Source: Mya arenaria (Eukaryota > Mollusca > Bivalvia > Myida > Myidae). Taken from it: 64,000 nucleotides of DNA. Location: the NCBI RefSeq assembly GCF_026914265.1, contig NC_069135.1, forward strand, positions 3,427,001 to 3,491,000, written 5' to 3'. Shown here piece after piece: positions 1 to 13,323 of this stretch. The position numbers and the translations under genes are program-made. Below the pieces are notes generated by a model that worked only from the letters and a program-made list of their open reading frames with translations, made no database searches and was not told the DNA's origin. The first letter of the stretch is position 1. Each line of letters opens with the position of its first letter.

Positions 1-280
1 TGATGTTGTTATCAATTTTTGCTAAACAGAGAAAATTTTCACATACATATTTCTTTACCCTTTTTAAATTAGTCCAAAGAAAGTCATATCCAGATAGAGC
101 AAATCTAATCAAATATGAGAGTCTAATTTTTCAATAGCAATTATGATAACATGCTTCGCTGTGAAAAGGCCAAAAATAACACACAGATCATTCACACAAA
201 TTAGATAAGTTAGTAGAGACTTCATTCTGAGACTCAGTTACACCCACACTTTTATCACACATTGCTTAAAGCAGTCCTAC
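1..280. other. ELAPOR intron, partial
   Basis: Sequence left of the GTAGGA donor at 279-280 (minus strand). It is AT-rich with no coding frame and should be the intron after the eighth coding exon. Confidence 0.6.
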
Positions 281-3200
281 CTTGCCATCTTCACACGGCT
301 TCATAGAGTGGTAGTAGTCTTCTTCACTACAGGCTGGTCGGGTCTTGCACTCTGTAGACCCATACCCTAGAAAAGAAAACATAAGCAATATAGATAACCC
401 TACTATTTTGAGAAGTTTTTTTTTTTTACAACTGTGACATACATTAAAGTCTTAAAAGGGACATAACTCCATATGAATGATGAAATTCTAATAATTTACA
501 ACTTGACTTCAGCTATTTTTCTTTAGCTTTGATTATAAAGATAGCTATAAACCAATTTGAATCCTACTCATTCCTGTCCCTTAGTGTGGTGGTAGATAAA
601 AACATACTAAGTGTCTTAATCACATATATCAAAACGACTGCCCCCTTATTGTAGAAGGTGTTGAGGGGGCAGTGGAAGCACACTTACCAGCATACTGGGT
701 GTCATGGTCACATCTTTCACAGACCTCTGCCCCCTTGCTGGAGTAGGTGTTGATGGGGCACTCGGAACAAAATTCTGAACCTTCGCTACTGTAGCTCCCA
801 GCTGGGCACTTGGCACAGTCTGATGCATAGGCCACGTCTGATGGGCAGAACACAGATATAAAAAAACTTTATGATTTACACAAATTTCGGTGAAACAAAT
901 TACATTGATGTCATCAGCAATAGTTTGTTGTTCTTTTGGCTATGTCAATTTGACTTTTTGTCCATGGAAGCGATAAATATGCTCTTACAGAAGCAAACTT
1001 AATTTTTGAGGGCAAATTCATTACTTTTTTAATAAACATTATATATATAGTCTTCCAAATTTTAATATGCACCGTAGATCATCATGAAAATATGATCTGA
1101 AAGTGGAAAGTATTCAGGCTCCATGTTTACAAATAGTCCCAAGTTTGAGTCAGACAAGAACAATTTCAACTGACAAAAAATCATTTAAATTTCATTCTTT
1201 TAACAAAATCTGTGTAAATGATACATTTGTTGTAAACCTTCCATCCACTTAAAGCTGCATTCTCTCACATATACCATTTTCACAACTTCTTTATTTTTTG
1301 TCTTGGAAAGAGCAATTTTTGGCGTGAATATCTTCAAACCATTGATAAAAGGTTGCTGACAAAAGATCAGATTGCAGATTTTCATATTTCCGTACGAAAA
1401 TTAATGTTTTATGGCATAAACCGTTACTAATGGTTTAAGAAAATTGCATAAAACATCAATTTTTGAACCTAAATATAAAAATCTGTGATCTAATTCTTTT
1501 GCTAGCAGTCTTATATAACTGGTTTCTTTGGATTTTCACAAAAAATGGCTCGTTCCAAGACAAACTAGAGCTATCACTGAAGGTGATTAATACCCCCGAA
1601 CGCCGCCCTAATATGAAATTGCAGTCAACTTTTTGGAAAGCCAACCTATAAATGACAAGTTTACTTTATGGACTATCGTCAGATATTCATTTTTTGATTA
1701 TGTTTTTAAAAGTTAGAAAAAAGGCTTTAAACAATATCAGTGATGCTAATACAGAGATGTTAATACTGATATATTTGATGTTCTAAAGCACAGAATATAC
1801 AATTGCCTATAACAATCTATAAATGAGTTAAGTTACTTTTTTTCAAGTTATGCCCCGGACAAAAAAAAGTAACAAAGGGCAATCACTCTGTAATTGGCTG
1901 AAATAGAATTGCGGTTCCTGTACACTGCACTTCCTCTCATTACGATCTATCACTGTATGAAGTTTTATTAAATTCCATCTAATAGTTTTCAAGTTATGCT
2001 CCGGACAAGAAAAAGTAACAAAGGGCAGTAACTCTGTAATTAGCTGTAATAGAGTTGCAGTTCCTGTACTCTGCACTTCCTCTCATTATGATCTATCACT
2101 GTATGAAGCTTTATTAAATTCAATTCAATAAGTTTCAAGTAATGCTCCGGTCAAGAAAAAAGTAACAAAGGGCAATAACTCTGTAATTGGCTGAAATAGA
2201 ATTGCGGTTCCTGTACACTGCACTTCCTCTCATTATGATCTATCACTGTATGAAGCTTTATTAAATTCAATCCAATAGTTTTCAAGTTATGCTCCGGACA
2301 AGAAAAAGTAACAAAGGGCAGTAACTCTGTAATTAGCTGAAATAGAATTGCACTTCCTGTACACTGCACTTCCTCTCACTATGATCTACCACTGTATGAA
2401 GTTTTATTAAATTAGTTATGCTCCAAACAAGAAAAAGTAACCAAAGGGCAGTAACTCTGTAATTAGTTGAAATAGAGTTACGGTTCTTGTGCACTGCACT
2501 TCCTCTCATTGTGCTTTACCATTGTATGAAGTTTCAATAAATTCCATCTAATAGTTTGCAAGTTAATGTCTGGAAAAAAAATTGACAGCAAAAAAAAAAC
2601 AAATAAAGGGCAATAACTCAGTAATTAGCTAAAGTAGAGTTATGGTTCTTGAACAATGCACTTCCTCTCATCGTGCTTTACAAATGTATGAAGTTCCAAT
2701 GAATTCCATCCAGTACTTTTCAAGTTATATTCCGAAAAAAAAGTAACAAAGGGTAATAACTCAGTAATAAGCAAGAATAGAGTTATGGTTTTTGTACACT
2801 GCACTTCCTCTCATTATTCTCTACCATTGTATGAAGTTTAATCCAATTCCTTCCAGTAGTTTTTAAGTTATGCTCCGGACAAGGTAAATTGCAATGGACC
2901 GACCGACAAACTGACAAACCAACAAACCCACCACAGGGTGACTCCAATATACACCCTTCAAACTTCGTTTGTCGGGCGTAAAATAATAAAAAAGTTGTAA
3001 AAATGGTATATCTGTGAGAGTGCAGCTTTAAAAAAAATCAGCAGTTTTCACCAAAAATGCTTTGCTGTAAAGAAAGCAATAAGTTGCAGTTTTAAGTCGA
3101 GTCTGAAGTCAGGCTTCAGACTGCATGTAAACATCGGCCCAGGTTTCACAATGGATTCATGTTCCTGGCTAGACTTTACTTACTTGTTACATGGACTTTC

Positions 3201-6200
3201 CTGAGCAGGATAGGGGAAGCTGATTCAGTCGTGTCATATCCAAACACTGACCAGGTGATAACATTGTAACCAGACTTAAGTTTAAGCTGAAAAAACACCA
3301 AGAAGATCACTAATAATTTAATAAAAATCATTTAAACATGATAAAATTGCAAATGATACAGTCATGTTGTGTTGAGGATATAGCTATTCTATTCCTATGT
3401 ACACAGCAGTTTTTTCTAAATTAAGGTTGTTGCATTTTGTTTGGAAAAGACAAAGTGGTCGAGAATCAGATGTTGTCACAGACAATACAAAGAGTATGAG
3501 TTAAGGAGCCAGTCTGATATCCATAACTGTAAAATCAATAAACAGATATTAGAAACCCTTAACAAATAACAGTTGACAACTACCATTCAATAGATTCCAG
3601 TGGGTAAACTTGGTTTTAAAGACTACAATATAATAATTATGTTTCAAAACTTAATCATTTTTATTTAAAATTTGAGGTTCAATAGATTCCACCCGGTAAA
3701 CTTGGTTTTAAAGACTACAATATAATATGTTTCAAAACTCTTTTTATTTAGATTTGAGGTTCAGTATTTAGCAAGCATAATACATACAACTTTTGCAACG
3801 TGTAGATTCAATAAGGAGTTGAGCAATTTTAGAAGAAGACAATTAACAATGTCTTTTGCTATGTGGCAATTGCTTATTTAACAAGAAAAATATTTGCATT
3901 ATCGTAATCAGGAAGTGAATATAATTAACTATTTTTCACTATTTGATTTAAAGTCTTTCTTATTTGAAAATAAATGAACAAACAACCGCAAGACATTGTT
4001 GATTGGGTAGTCTGGAGCATTTTGACTAATATTAAATAATATTTATATTGTTTACTGACTTTTTGAAAACAATGCACATTGTTTTTTGAGCTAAAATCTT
4101 CTTTTGTAAAACTTGCTCAACTCCTCATTACACCATACAATGTTGTAAAGGATGTATGTTCTACTCTTTAACTTTTGAAAAACTTCTTCACCCATTTTTG
4201 CATTGTGGAAGGCCCCTTACAACCTTGTTTATTATGACAGTAGAACCCAGATTGATTCCATGCTGATATTCTAAGTCAGAGAAGAACAGCATAACAAGAA
4301 ATACACTTACAGAGTCTGATTTCCAAGAGCCGCTCGTTTTGTCTGGCCACAGGGAGGATTCTTGGTCGTTAGCGGACTGACATTGATCGTTCTGTACCTG
4401 AAACACAGGGTTGGGCAGTGTTGACAGAATGACAATGTTCAACAATTAGATTGATGTACATAAACCTGCAAAAATGTGCTGATCAAAAAAGTACCGGGTA
4501 TGTAAAATAAGATAAAGGCAAGAATCAGTTCTACAAGTGAAAGCTTTATTCTCTATAGGGAATATAATACATGGAGTAATTCCAAGTCCTTTTGGCACCA
4601 ATCCAAAGATAGTCAGTTCATAGCACAGGGGTGATTGTAAAGTGTCTGTATTCACTAACATCTAACTTGTGAGTAAAACTTGTTATCTGTAACATTTACA
4701 TTAATTTTAACAATCACTGGTTTAAAACAGGCAAATTCATTATTTAATTTTATGCAGGTGGGTGATAGAACTGGTCCACTAAGAATGAGGGGTGACCATA
4801 CTGGTCCATTATGTAGGAGGGGTGACAGTACTGGTCCAGTATGTAGGAGGGTGACAGTACTGGTCCACTATATAGGAGGGGTGACAGTACTGTTCCATTA
4901 TGTAGGAGGGTTGACTGTACTGGTCCAGTATGTAGGAGGGGTGACAGTACTGGTCAACTATGTAGGAGGGATGACAGTACTGGCCCACTATGTAGGAGGG
5001 TTGACAGTACTGGTCCATTATGTAGGAGGGGTGACAGTACTGGCCTACTATGTAGGAGGGGTGACCATACTGGTCCACTATGTAGGAGGGTTGACAGTAC
5101 TGGTCCACTATATAGGAGGGGTGACAGTATTGGTCAACTATGTAGGAGGGATGAAAGTACTGGCCCACTATGTAGGAGGGTTGACAGTACTGGTCCATTA
5201 TGTAGGAGGGGTGACAGTACTGGCCTACTATGTAGGAGGGGTGACCATACTGGTCCACTATGTAGGAGGGTTGACAGTACTGGTCCACTATATAGTAGGG
5301 GTGACAGTACTGGTCCATTATGTAAGAGGGGTGAGAGTACTGGCCCACTATGTAGGAGGGGTGACAGTACTGGTTCACTATATAGGAGTGGTGACAGAAC
5401 TGGTCCATTATGTAGGATGGGTGACAGTACTGGTCCACTATTTAGGTGGGGTGACAGTACAAATCCATAACATCAGAGAGGTGACTGTTCTGGTCCATTT
5501 TGTAGGCGAGGTGCCAGTCCTGGTCCATACCCTAGAGGGGAGACAGGACTGGTCCATTATGTAGGCCGGGTGACAGTACAGGTCCATTATGGGGGGGGGG
5601 ACAATACTGGTCCATAACATAGGTTGGATGACAGTACTGGTCCATTATATAGGAGGGGTGACAGTACAGGTCTATTCTGGGGAGGGGGGGGACAATACTG
5701 GTCCATCACATAGGTTGGGTGGTAATACTGATCCATTACATAGAAGGGGTGACAGTACTGATCCATTATGTAGGAGAGGTGACAGTTCTGGTCCATTACA
5801 TAGCAGGGGTGACAGTTCTGGTCCATTACATAGCAGGGGTGACAGTTCTGGTCCATTACATAGCAGAGATGACAGTACAGATCCATTCTGTAGGAGGGTT
5901 GACAGTACAGATCCATTCTGTAGGAGGGTTGACAGTACAGTTCCATTATGTAGGAGGGTTGACAGTACAGATCCTATATGTAGGAGGGTTGACAGTACAG
6001 ATCCATTATGCAGGAGGGTTGACAGTACAGATCCATTATGTATGAGGGTTGACAGTACAGATCCATTATGCAGGAGGGTTGACAGTACAGATCCATTATG
6101 TAGGAGGGTTGACAGTACAGATCCATTATGTAGGAGGGTTGACAGTACAGTTCCATTGTGTAGGAGGGTTGACAGTACAGATCCATTATGTAGGAGGGTT

Positions 6201-9200
6201 GACAGTACAGATCCCATTATGTAGGAGGGTTGACAGTACAGTTCCATTATGTAGGAGGGTTGACAGTACAGTTCCATTATGTAGGAGGGTTGACAGTACA
6301 GGTCCATTATGTAGGAGCGATGACAGTGCAGATCCATTATGTAGGAGGGTTGACAGTACAGTTCTTTAAGTAGGAGAGGTGACAACCTGTTAAGCTGACA
6401 TGACTGCGCTAGACTAGTTTTCAGTGCACATTTTTTTGCAGCTGTTCAGAACTAAGACTGAACTTAGACTCTCTGATACTTACAGAGACATGAAACATGA
6501 CAGTGTCGCCATAGTTATATTGGTATTCAAACTGTACAGTTCCTGGCTTCATCAGGCTGGCGGAGAACGTCAGTTTGGAAATACAGTCAGATGGCGTGAC
6601 CGCTATGTATGTGCTCTTTGGTGTCCACTCAGATCTGAAATTACCATTTATGGCATGTAATTGAGACTAAAACAGACAAGATTGGATATATAATATAAAT
6701 TTCAAAACAATAAATTTTATATATGTGCATAATTATAAAAAGTTGGCTTCAATTTCAGTTGATTTTCTGCTTACATGTGTCCAACAAATCAATAAGACAT
6801 TGCTGCAATGTATTAAATGGCAGAAGGCCAAACAAGAAAATACATGTATATACATGTATAATAGAATGTAATATTTTTCCTCCTATTTGCTCATTGCCTC
6901 TCAAAATGAACACACGCTAGATTTTCACTATGAAATAGATTTGAATTAATACATATAAGCAGCAAATAACTTTCTTCACAAAGGAGTTAAAACAAAATAA
7001 GTTTGATAAATTAGTTCTGCTTTAAGAAACTCATGTATGTACAATTTAAAGCTTCACAAATCCCATTATGTTTTAAATCATTCTTAAGGCATCAATTTAT
7101 TTCACATCATTTCAGGAAACATACTGGAAAGTCAATTACTGCTTTAGTTTTCACAACAATTTTACAATCCAATATTATTGATTTATTCTTGTATTACATC
7201 AGTCTGTTTTACAGAAAGGATTAAGGCAGCATTGAAAGATCATTAATTTGCACCAACTATGAACAGATGATTTTGTTTGGCTTGTATGATAACATATTGT
7301 AGCTTAGGTTACTTAGGATAAAATATTGCTAATAAAGTTTAATTTATAATTTTATTATTGATACATACAAGTAAAAAAGAAAATAAATAAACAAAACAAG
7401 AGATACTCTACTGGCATGGCTCTTGTGGTCATTTTCAATCCAGAGCATGTACTTATGAGTAATAAGCAACAAATATATAGTTCATTTTTTTGTGTTTGGG
7501 TTAGCTGAAAACGCTGCACGTTCAACATCTGAGGACAGAAAGTGTTGTAAGCAGATTAGTTGCATGAACTATTTTAATAAGTGCCACAACAAGCTCCAAA
7601 ACAAATATCAAAGGTATGGACCTTGTGGTTTGAAACAAGAAGTTTTTAAAAATATTTCTTAAATAAGTCTCTAGAGATCTTGTGACCCCTGGGGCAGTGC
7701 CAGTTTTGACCAAAAAGGCATAATTTGAACAACCATGCTAATGAACCACTAAATTAAGTCTTGTTCAAAATAGCAAGGATCTGCATGGCTGTTTCAGACA
7801 AAAGGTTTTTAACATTTCCCAATTCAATCGAAGCACAAAAGACATTTTTGCTTAATCGGAATGAACCTATCTTACACTCTCGGCCATGGAAGTGGAAGAT
7901 ACTTATAATCTAGCATGGTCAATTTTTTGGTTCCTATCTTACACTCTCGGCCATGGAAGATACTTATAATCTAGCATGGTCAATTTTTTGGTTCCTATCT
8001 TACACTCTCGGCCATGGAAGATACTTATAATCTAGCATGGTCAATTTTTTGGTTCTACCTACCTGCAGTCGGGGATATGATGCTAGATGACAAGTCTTGC
8101 ACATGTTGTATCATACTCCCATATGAGAGTAGACCAAAATTCAGTGAATTATTAGAATTAGAAAATTCTAAATTAGATCTAGATAAGTCCAAGTACATAA
8201 TTTCCCACAAAATTTCAATATACCTTTCAATTTTATTTCCATATAGGATTTAAAATACATCAGGAATAAAACAATATAATTAAAACACAAAATAACTAAA
8301 TCATAACAGAAAAAGTAACCTTCAAAACAAATATAAAAGAACAAAGGGAGGTAATAAAAATTAGTTGTGCAATACATCTAGCAATTTCATCTTGTTTATA
8401 CAACTATAACGTGTTCCAGCAATGCTACAAAATTACAAGACCGATTTTTGCAACCTGTTTTAAAAAAAGATGGCACACATGACACAATACACTACTGGTC
8501 TGTTTAACTTCAATGACAAATATGTGGGACCATGTGACATTCTCTTTCATTTTTTTCAGAAAACATTTTTTTCTCTTTTTTTTTTGGTACTATATTATTT
8601 TTCTATTATATTTGCTTCTTTAGTTTTCTGCATAGACTTTTGTCAGTCATTCTAATTGCAACTGAGTGCTTTGACATTTTTTGTTATCTAAGGTATTTTC
8701 AGTTTAATTATCTCAGATCATAAACCTTACTCTAAGACAATTGTCTCAAAACTCAATCTTATTGTACATTTTACTTTTTGACAATGGTCATATTTGATTG
8801 ACACTTCCTTTAAATTCATTGGTAGATGAAGCATTATCACGTCTACTCTTTATATAGTCCACATATTTTTATTTATATATGGACAAACTTTGAATATTTG
8901 CTAGGAACTTTGTACTTCTTTTACTTAGGAAATATAATTGAACTTAAATGTGGAATAAATAAAAACATGGGGCCCAAGAGGGCCTATGTTCAACTGGCAT
9001 GGCTCTTGTGGTCATTTTCAATCCAGAGCATGTACATATGAGTAATAGGCAACAAATATATAGTTCACTCTTTGTGTTTGGGTTAGCTGAAACCGCTGCA
9101 CGTTCAACATCTGACTCTGAGGACAGAAAGTGTTGTAAGCAGATTAGTTCCATGAACTATATTAATATGTGCCAAGTAAAGGTAATCTGAGGGTAAAAAT

Positions 9201-12200
9201 ATTTGCTTTGAAAACTGTACTCATGGTAAATTTCATTGCTGTAGCTTTAAAAATTAAAAAGTAAGTCAAAAGGGGTGGGGCCAGCTTTTGCCGCAGGGGC
9301 ATAATTTCAACTGTTTTGCTTGAGTCATCATATGATGCTCAACAACAAATATCAAAGGTATGGGCCTTATGTTTTGAAACAAGAAGATTTTGAAAATATT
9401 TCTTAAATAAGTTTCTAGGAAATGTGACCCAGGGGCAGTGCCAATTTTGACCCAGGGGCATAATTTGAACAACCATGGTAGTGGACCACTAAATTAAGCC
9501 TTGCTCAAAATAGCAAGGACCTGCGTAGCTGTTTCAGACAAAAAGGTTTTTAACATTTCCCAATTTAAGTACACTAAACATGTGAACCTGGGGGCATGGC
9601 CAGTAATGACTCCAGGGTCATAATTTGAACAAACATTCACAAGCAATTGTGACTTTCCATGTAAACTTGGCTAAAAATAGACTTCCAGCATGTAGACTTG
9701 GCTAAAAATAGACTTAGTTAAAAATAGCATTTTTTTATACTTTCAAGACCCATAATCTAGGCATGCATGGGCGGATCTGGCTGGTTTTCAAAAGGAACCG
9801 AGAGTAAAAGAATATCTAAATACTGTACAAGTTTCATCATGATACAATCAAAACTGAAGACTGTATGGTGTTCACAAGCAATTGTTTACAGACACACGGC
9901 ACACATACTACATACACATTACAATCAACTTTGGCCAGTAGAGCTAAAAACTACCATTTATATCTTAATTGGACTTGAGTTGTTAATCAAATTGAAAGAT
10001 TAAACTTAATCTGAACTAAAATGGTGACTCGCAGTTGTGCCTGCTAATTCCCCAAATTAATGGTAAACTAGACATGCCCCTTAGACAGTGTGACTTGGAC
10101 TAGATGACCCTCTCCTATACCATTTCACAAAGAGGGAGAAAATCAGGTATTTTTTTCAGAATCTATTGGAAATGTTTCAGGGTTTTGATGATTTCAGTCC
10201 CATGTGCTCTTAAACCTACAAATGATTATTAAATCAATGCAGAGTTTAGCCCCAAGATGTGTGCGTAATAAAGAGAAACCTACAACTAACAATCTGTCAG
10301 TGACATTTGTAAAGCCAGCAGGCAATTTCTGTAGGACAGTTGCCATAGAAACATCTGCAATTTATATGTTAAATAGGATAGGTGTAGAATAACAATTTCA
10401 AGGAAGATTAACCAATTTACAATATTGTACTGTGATGAAGTGGGATATATTAATGCAAGAACAAAAACAAGTTTTAGAACAACAAGGCCCATGAGTCTAC
10501 CAAGCATATCGAGTTGAATAATTAGGTGCATGTACATTAGTAACACAATTCCTTATTGGTCACCAGAATGTGAATACTATTAGCAAGTAATTATATAAAA
10601 CTAAATGCTCAGATATTAAATGATGATGCACATAATTTTATGTTTGCATGACAAAAGCTTATTCATACATGATCACATATCTCTATACCTAAAATATGTT
10701 ACATTTATATGACTATCATTTATTTCCTTTGGACTTTAGCTAGCATGTATATGGTTTTGCACTATTATATAAAACCATTGATGCCTATGTTCAAATGAAC
10801 TGCTTTATGACTGGGATATAAAATTCATCTATGTAATTTTACATTCATTTTAATGAAATGCAAAATTCAGGAGATGAGATACAGCTGGGATTGCCAAAAA
10901 ATAAACATGACAGAACTCTAAAAATACATCTGAGCAGTGACATACCATGAATCAGGCAATTAAAACAGTATAACGACTTATTATTAGACTCACGAGGAAC
11001 AGTTAGAGGGGGCATCAGACTCGTATGCAGCAATAGATTCTGTAGAAGCCGAGAAGCCATTGGGAAGTGTGTCCCAGTCGTCAAAGTGAGCGGCACTACC
11101 CCGGGAGTATGTCCCTGCTGGACAGTGCTTGCACTGCTGACTGGCAATGTCAAGATAGGTACCCTTCTCGCACGTAAATGCTACAAAGAGAAGGTACACT
11201 ATAAGCCCTGAAGTGATCTGCTGGTTTTATTTTAAACACAATAATTAACCATCTTACTGATGGCATATAGTGTGTAGAACTTGATTACAACTATTTTATA
11301 TTTTAAATTTGTTTCCAAAGAGTTTCAAAACATAAACCATATAATATATTAAAAAAATATCTTCATTTTGATATTTCAAAACAAAGATTGATCTTGCCGT
11401 CGGTAGTTGATATAATGTGTGTAGAATATCAAATGTAATGTATACTGTAATTAACTGGTTATAAGACACACTTTTTCCCCCCAGATTTCAATCTAAAAAA
11501 ATGCCTGCATCTTACAAACAGTAACAAGCTTTTGTCATTTTTTCTGGAGTTGATTTCAGGTCGAATTTGGCTTTTCATTGAAATGAATGAGGAAAAACTG
11601 GTTGTTTAGGTCTTTAAGAAAGGTAAGAAAAAAAAACATTACATAGAGTAAAAAAAAATTCTCGAGCACTTCCTGATTTTTCCCTGCGTCTTAAAACCCC
11701 ATATTGTCTTATAACCAGTCATTTACATTAAGAAAAAATATATTGATATTTGGCCAAAATGAATAAATTCTCTAACAAATGCTAATATCTCACATTCTAA
11801 ATGAATTTTAACTCACAGCATTTTGTTCCTTTTCTAGGTACGGTGATATCATCCTTTCTGGGTTGGCAGCCATCTTTAGGAACTGACACGACCCATCTGT
11901 CCCCGTTTACATCACATTGTGTGTATTTATAAACATAGTCACTCTGAAAAAATAATAAACAAAAAGTGGATTTTTTCAGCAGGAGGTTGTAGGTATAAAT
12001 TCTCTGGCCATGTCATATAAAGAAGAGTATGAAAATAGTACCAGTAGCTTCCTTGACTTATGCCAAGCTTTGAGTGCCATGGAGCAAATGCCACCACTTT
12101 GGTTTTATTGGCACAAACAAGGGACATAACTCCATATTTTTTTAAGCCAGAGCAATGGTCCTTACTGCATATGTGGGTATTGTCTCTTAATAACAGGTGT

Positions 12201-13323
12201 TTTAAGTTTCATTCAAATATCCTGAGCAGTTTCTTAGAGTAGTATAGGGTTAGTCTAAATTAATAGACGTGTTATACGGGATTCTTCCAATCCCTAACAT
12301 CTAAACGGGTTTGTGCAAAAACCGGGGGTGTTTGAAAAATATTGAAATTGTAGTATTTAGTGAAGTATTTTATGGTTGAAATTGATCATAAAGGTTTATA
12401 TTCATGTAAGTGAAAAGTTATTTTGCACAAAACAAGCATTCAACACATTATTTACCTTTTCCAATAAAACGAAAGTTGACTGACACAGACAACAATTATG
12501 CCAAGCGGAACAACTCGACCCAATCGTAATAACTCAACCACCTCCGACAAGCTTCGAGACAGACCTTGTAAATACAATCGTAACAACTCGGCCATGGCCG
12601 AAATGTTCTGATTGTTTTAAAATTGTGCCCTGAAGCCTTGCAGGTGCCCTTTATGTATATATCGTTATGTTTTGACAGAATGAAATGAAGAAAACCTGTC
12701 AAACTCATTATTATTCGTTGGATATTTTTTTTTATTTTTTTTTACAGATCTAATATAAAATAACATAATGTAGTAATATTTCTTGCTTTTATGATATTTT
12801 ATAGACCCACTATGCTTTAACCCGCAATCCCGATCAGAATAACTACCCACTTTTGGTACTAAACAATTTGTAGGTTGAAGGATTTGCCATATCAAAAATC
12901 GTAAAAAAACCTGTCAATGTACAATTATTTGGACTAAGTATAGGGTATGTTGGGATTTTTTTTAAATAGCCAAGTTTTGAATGAATATCTTTGTCATTGT
13001 AATTATGTCTTGGTATATTGACACAACCATTCTATGGCGGAAACCAAAGTAAATGTATCCCTTTAGCAGAAGAAAAACACACAGTCAGAAACACTCCACT
13101 GCCACTGTCAAAAAATAATATGGTCGTTCCAAAAACCAGTGGAGGTTGGGCAAAATGCAAGTTTATTGTTACCCTTTATTACCAAGGTTTAATAATTTTG
13201 CACTATAGGAAGGCAGATGAGCTGCTTATAAAAATAATAATTGAGACGTACCTTGTCACAATCCTCTGGAATTGCCAAATTGAAAATTGACAACAGTGCC
13301 AAGACGAAAAGTGAAACTTTCAT
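281..13323 (-). CDS. ELAPOR: ELAPOR1/2-like (KIAA1324 family) protein, N-terminal 321 codons, continues off left edge
   Basis: Eight coding exons read on the minus strand: 13252-13323, 11817-11943, 10994-11180, 6484-6634, 4311-4397, 3184-3286, 688-837 and 281-366. Together they make 963 nt in one unbroken frame, with AG acceptors and GT donors (mostly GTAAGT/GTGAGT) at every junction. The start MKVSLFVLALLSIFNLAIP is a signal peptide, so the product should enter the secretory pathway. The segments that follow match the ELAPOR family as I know it: YTQCDVNGDRW, then CEKGTYLD, FDDWDTLPNGF, FEYQYNYGD, VQNDQCQ and VAYASDCAKCPAGSYSS. The last two exons carry cysteine-rich GCC2/GCC3 (ephrin-receptor-like) repeats. 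Vertebrate members are endosome-lysosome membrane proteins linked to autophagy. The mannose-6-phosphate-receptor-like region and the membrane segment would lie left of position 281. Family assignment is strong; choice between ELAPOR1 and ELAPOR2 is not possible. Confidence 0.92.
1150..1500. repeat. Copy of a dispersed repeat also found around 37480-37850 and 39895-40000
   Basis: ACTAATGGTTTAAG followed by ATAAAACATCAATTTTTGAA and ATATAAAAATCTG is matched by TTAATGGTTTTAG at 37833 and AATTTTTGAACAGAAATATA at 39904. In the second copy the two halves are separated by the 2-kb transposon at 37857-39894. Here they are contiguous. The boundaries are approximate because I aligned by eye. Confidence 0.5.
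1840..2965. repeat. Dispersed repeat, about seven tandem units of ~147 bp, in an ELAPOR intron
   Basis: The phrase GCACTTCCTCTCAT recurs near 1927, 2073, 2220, 2363, 2496, 2657 and 2804, giving a unit of about 133-161 bp. Each unit also carries AAGTTATGCTCCGGACAAG and GGGCAATAACTCTGTAATT variants. The block ends with a GACCGACCGACAAACTGAC tail and CAAACTTCGTTTGTCGGGCG. Short open frames inside it repeat each other and are not genes. It looks like a mobile-element-derived tandem repeat; I cannot name the family. Confidence 0.75.
4757..6385. repeat. 30-bp minisatellite, about 54 copies, filling an ELAPOR intron
   Basis: The unit is 30 bp and reads approximately GGTCCATTATGTAGGAGG, then GGTGACAGTACT. 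The left part (about 4780-5760) uses TACTGGTCCA and GGGGTGACAG; the right part (about 5870-6370) uses TACAGATCCA and GGGTTGACAG, so two subfamilies lie side by side with a mixed zone (TTCTGGTCCATTACATAGC) between. The array occupies roughly three quarters of the intron between the exons at 6484-6634 and 4311-4397, and its right end is about 100 bp from the splice donor. Long reading frames on both strands follow from a 30-bp unit with few stop codons and are not treated as genes. Confidence 0.95.
7411..7800. repeat. Dispersed repeat copy, first of two in this intron
   Basis: The stretch GGCATGGCTCTTGTGGTCAT to TTTAACATTTCCCAATT is repeated at about 8996-9560 with around 90% identity by eye. 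Shared landmarks include CTGCACGTTCAACATCTGA, AAAGTGTTGTAAGCAGATTA and the CCAGGGGCATAATTTGAACAA type phrase. No coding capacity is seen. It is related in style to the GAGGGCC element at 16668. Confidence 0.7.
7864..8056. repeat. Three tandem copies of a ~61-67 bp unit
   Basis: CCTATCTTACACTCTCGGCC is found at 7866, 7933 and 7994, each followed by GAAGATACTTATAATCTAGC and ATGGTCAATTTTTTGG. The first copy has a 6-bp insertion (AAGTGG). The same words occur inverted at 30490-30525 beside a long hairpin, so this is a fragment of that element family. It lies inside the ELAPOR intron between 6635 and 10993. Confidence 0.85.
8950..9760. repeat. Dispersed repeat copy, second of two in this intron
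   Basis: It begins near GGGGCCCAAGAGGGCC and holds a longer version of the repeat seen at 7411-7800. Phrases of the type CCAGGGGCATAATTTGAACA recur within it, as in the 165-bp units at 17.1-18.9 kb, which points to one broad repeat family. No coding capacity is seen. Confidence 0.7.
11454..11719. mobile_element. MITE of 266 bp with ACTGGTTATAAGACA termini
   Basis: ACTGGTTATAAGACA at 11454 is matched in inverted orientation by TGTCTTATAACCAGT ending at 11719. The interior has no useful reading frame, so this is a short non-autonomous DNA element. I do not see a clear target duplication. It sits in the ELAPOR intron between the exons at 11817 and 10994. Confidence 0.7.

Noticed and set aside
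1843..2369. Two near-identical minus-strand frames of 77 and 72 codons
   Set aside because: They arise from neighbouring units of the ~147-bp repeat and share its wording; no domain is seen.
4680..6385. Open frames of 294, 237, 211 and 209 codons on both strands
   Set aside because: Translations of the 30-bp array inside an ELAPOR intron; both strands stay open because the unit is a multiple of three with few stops.
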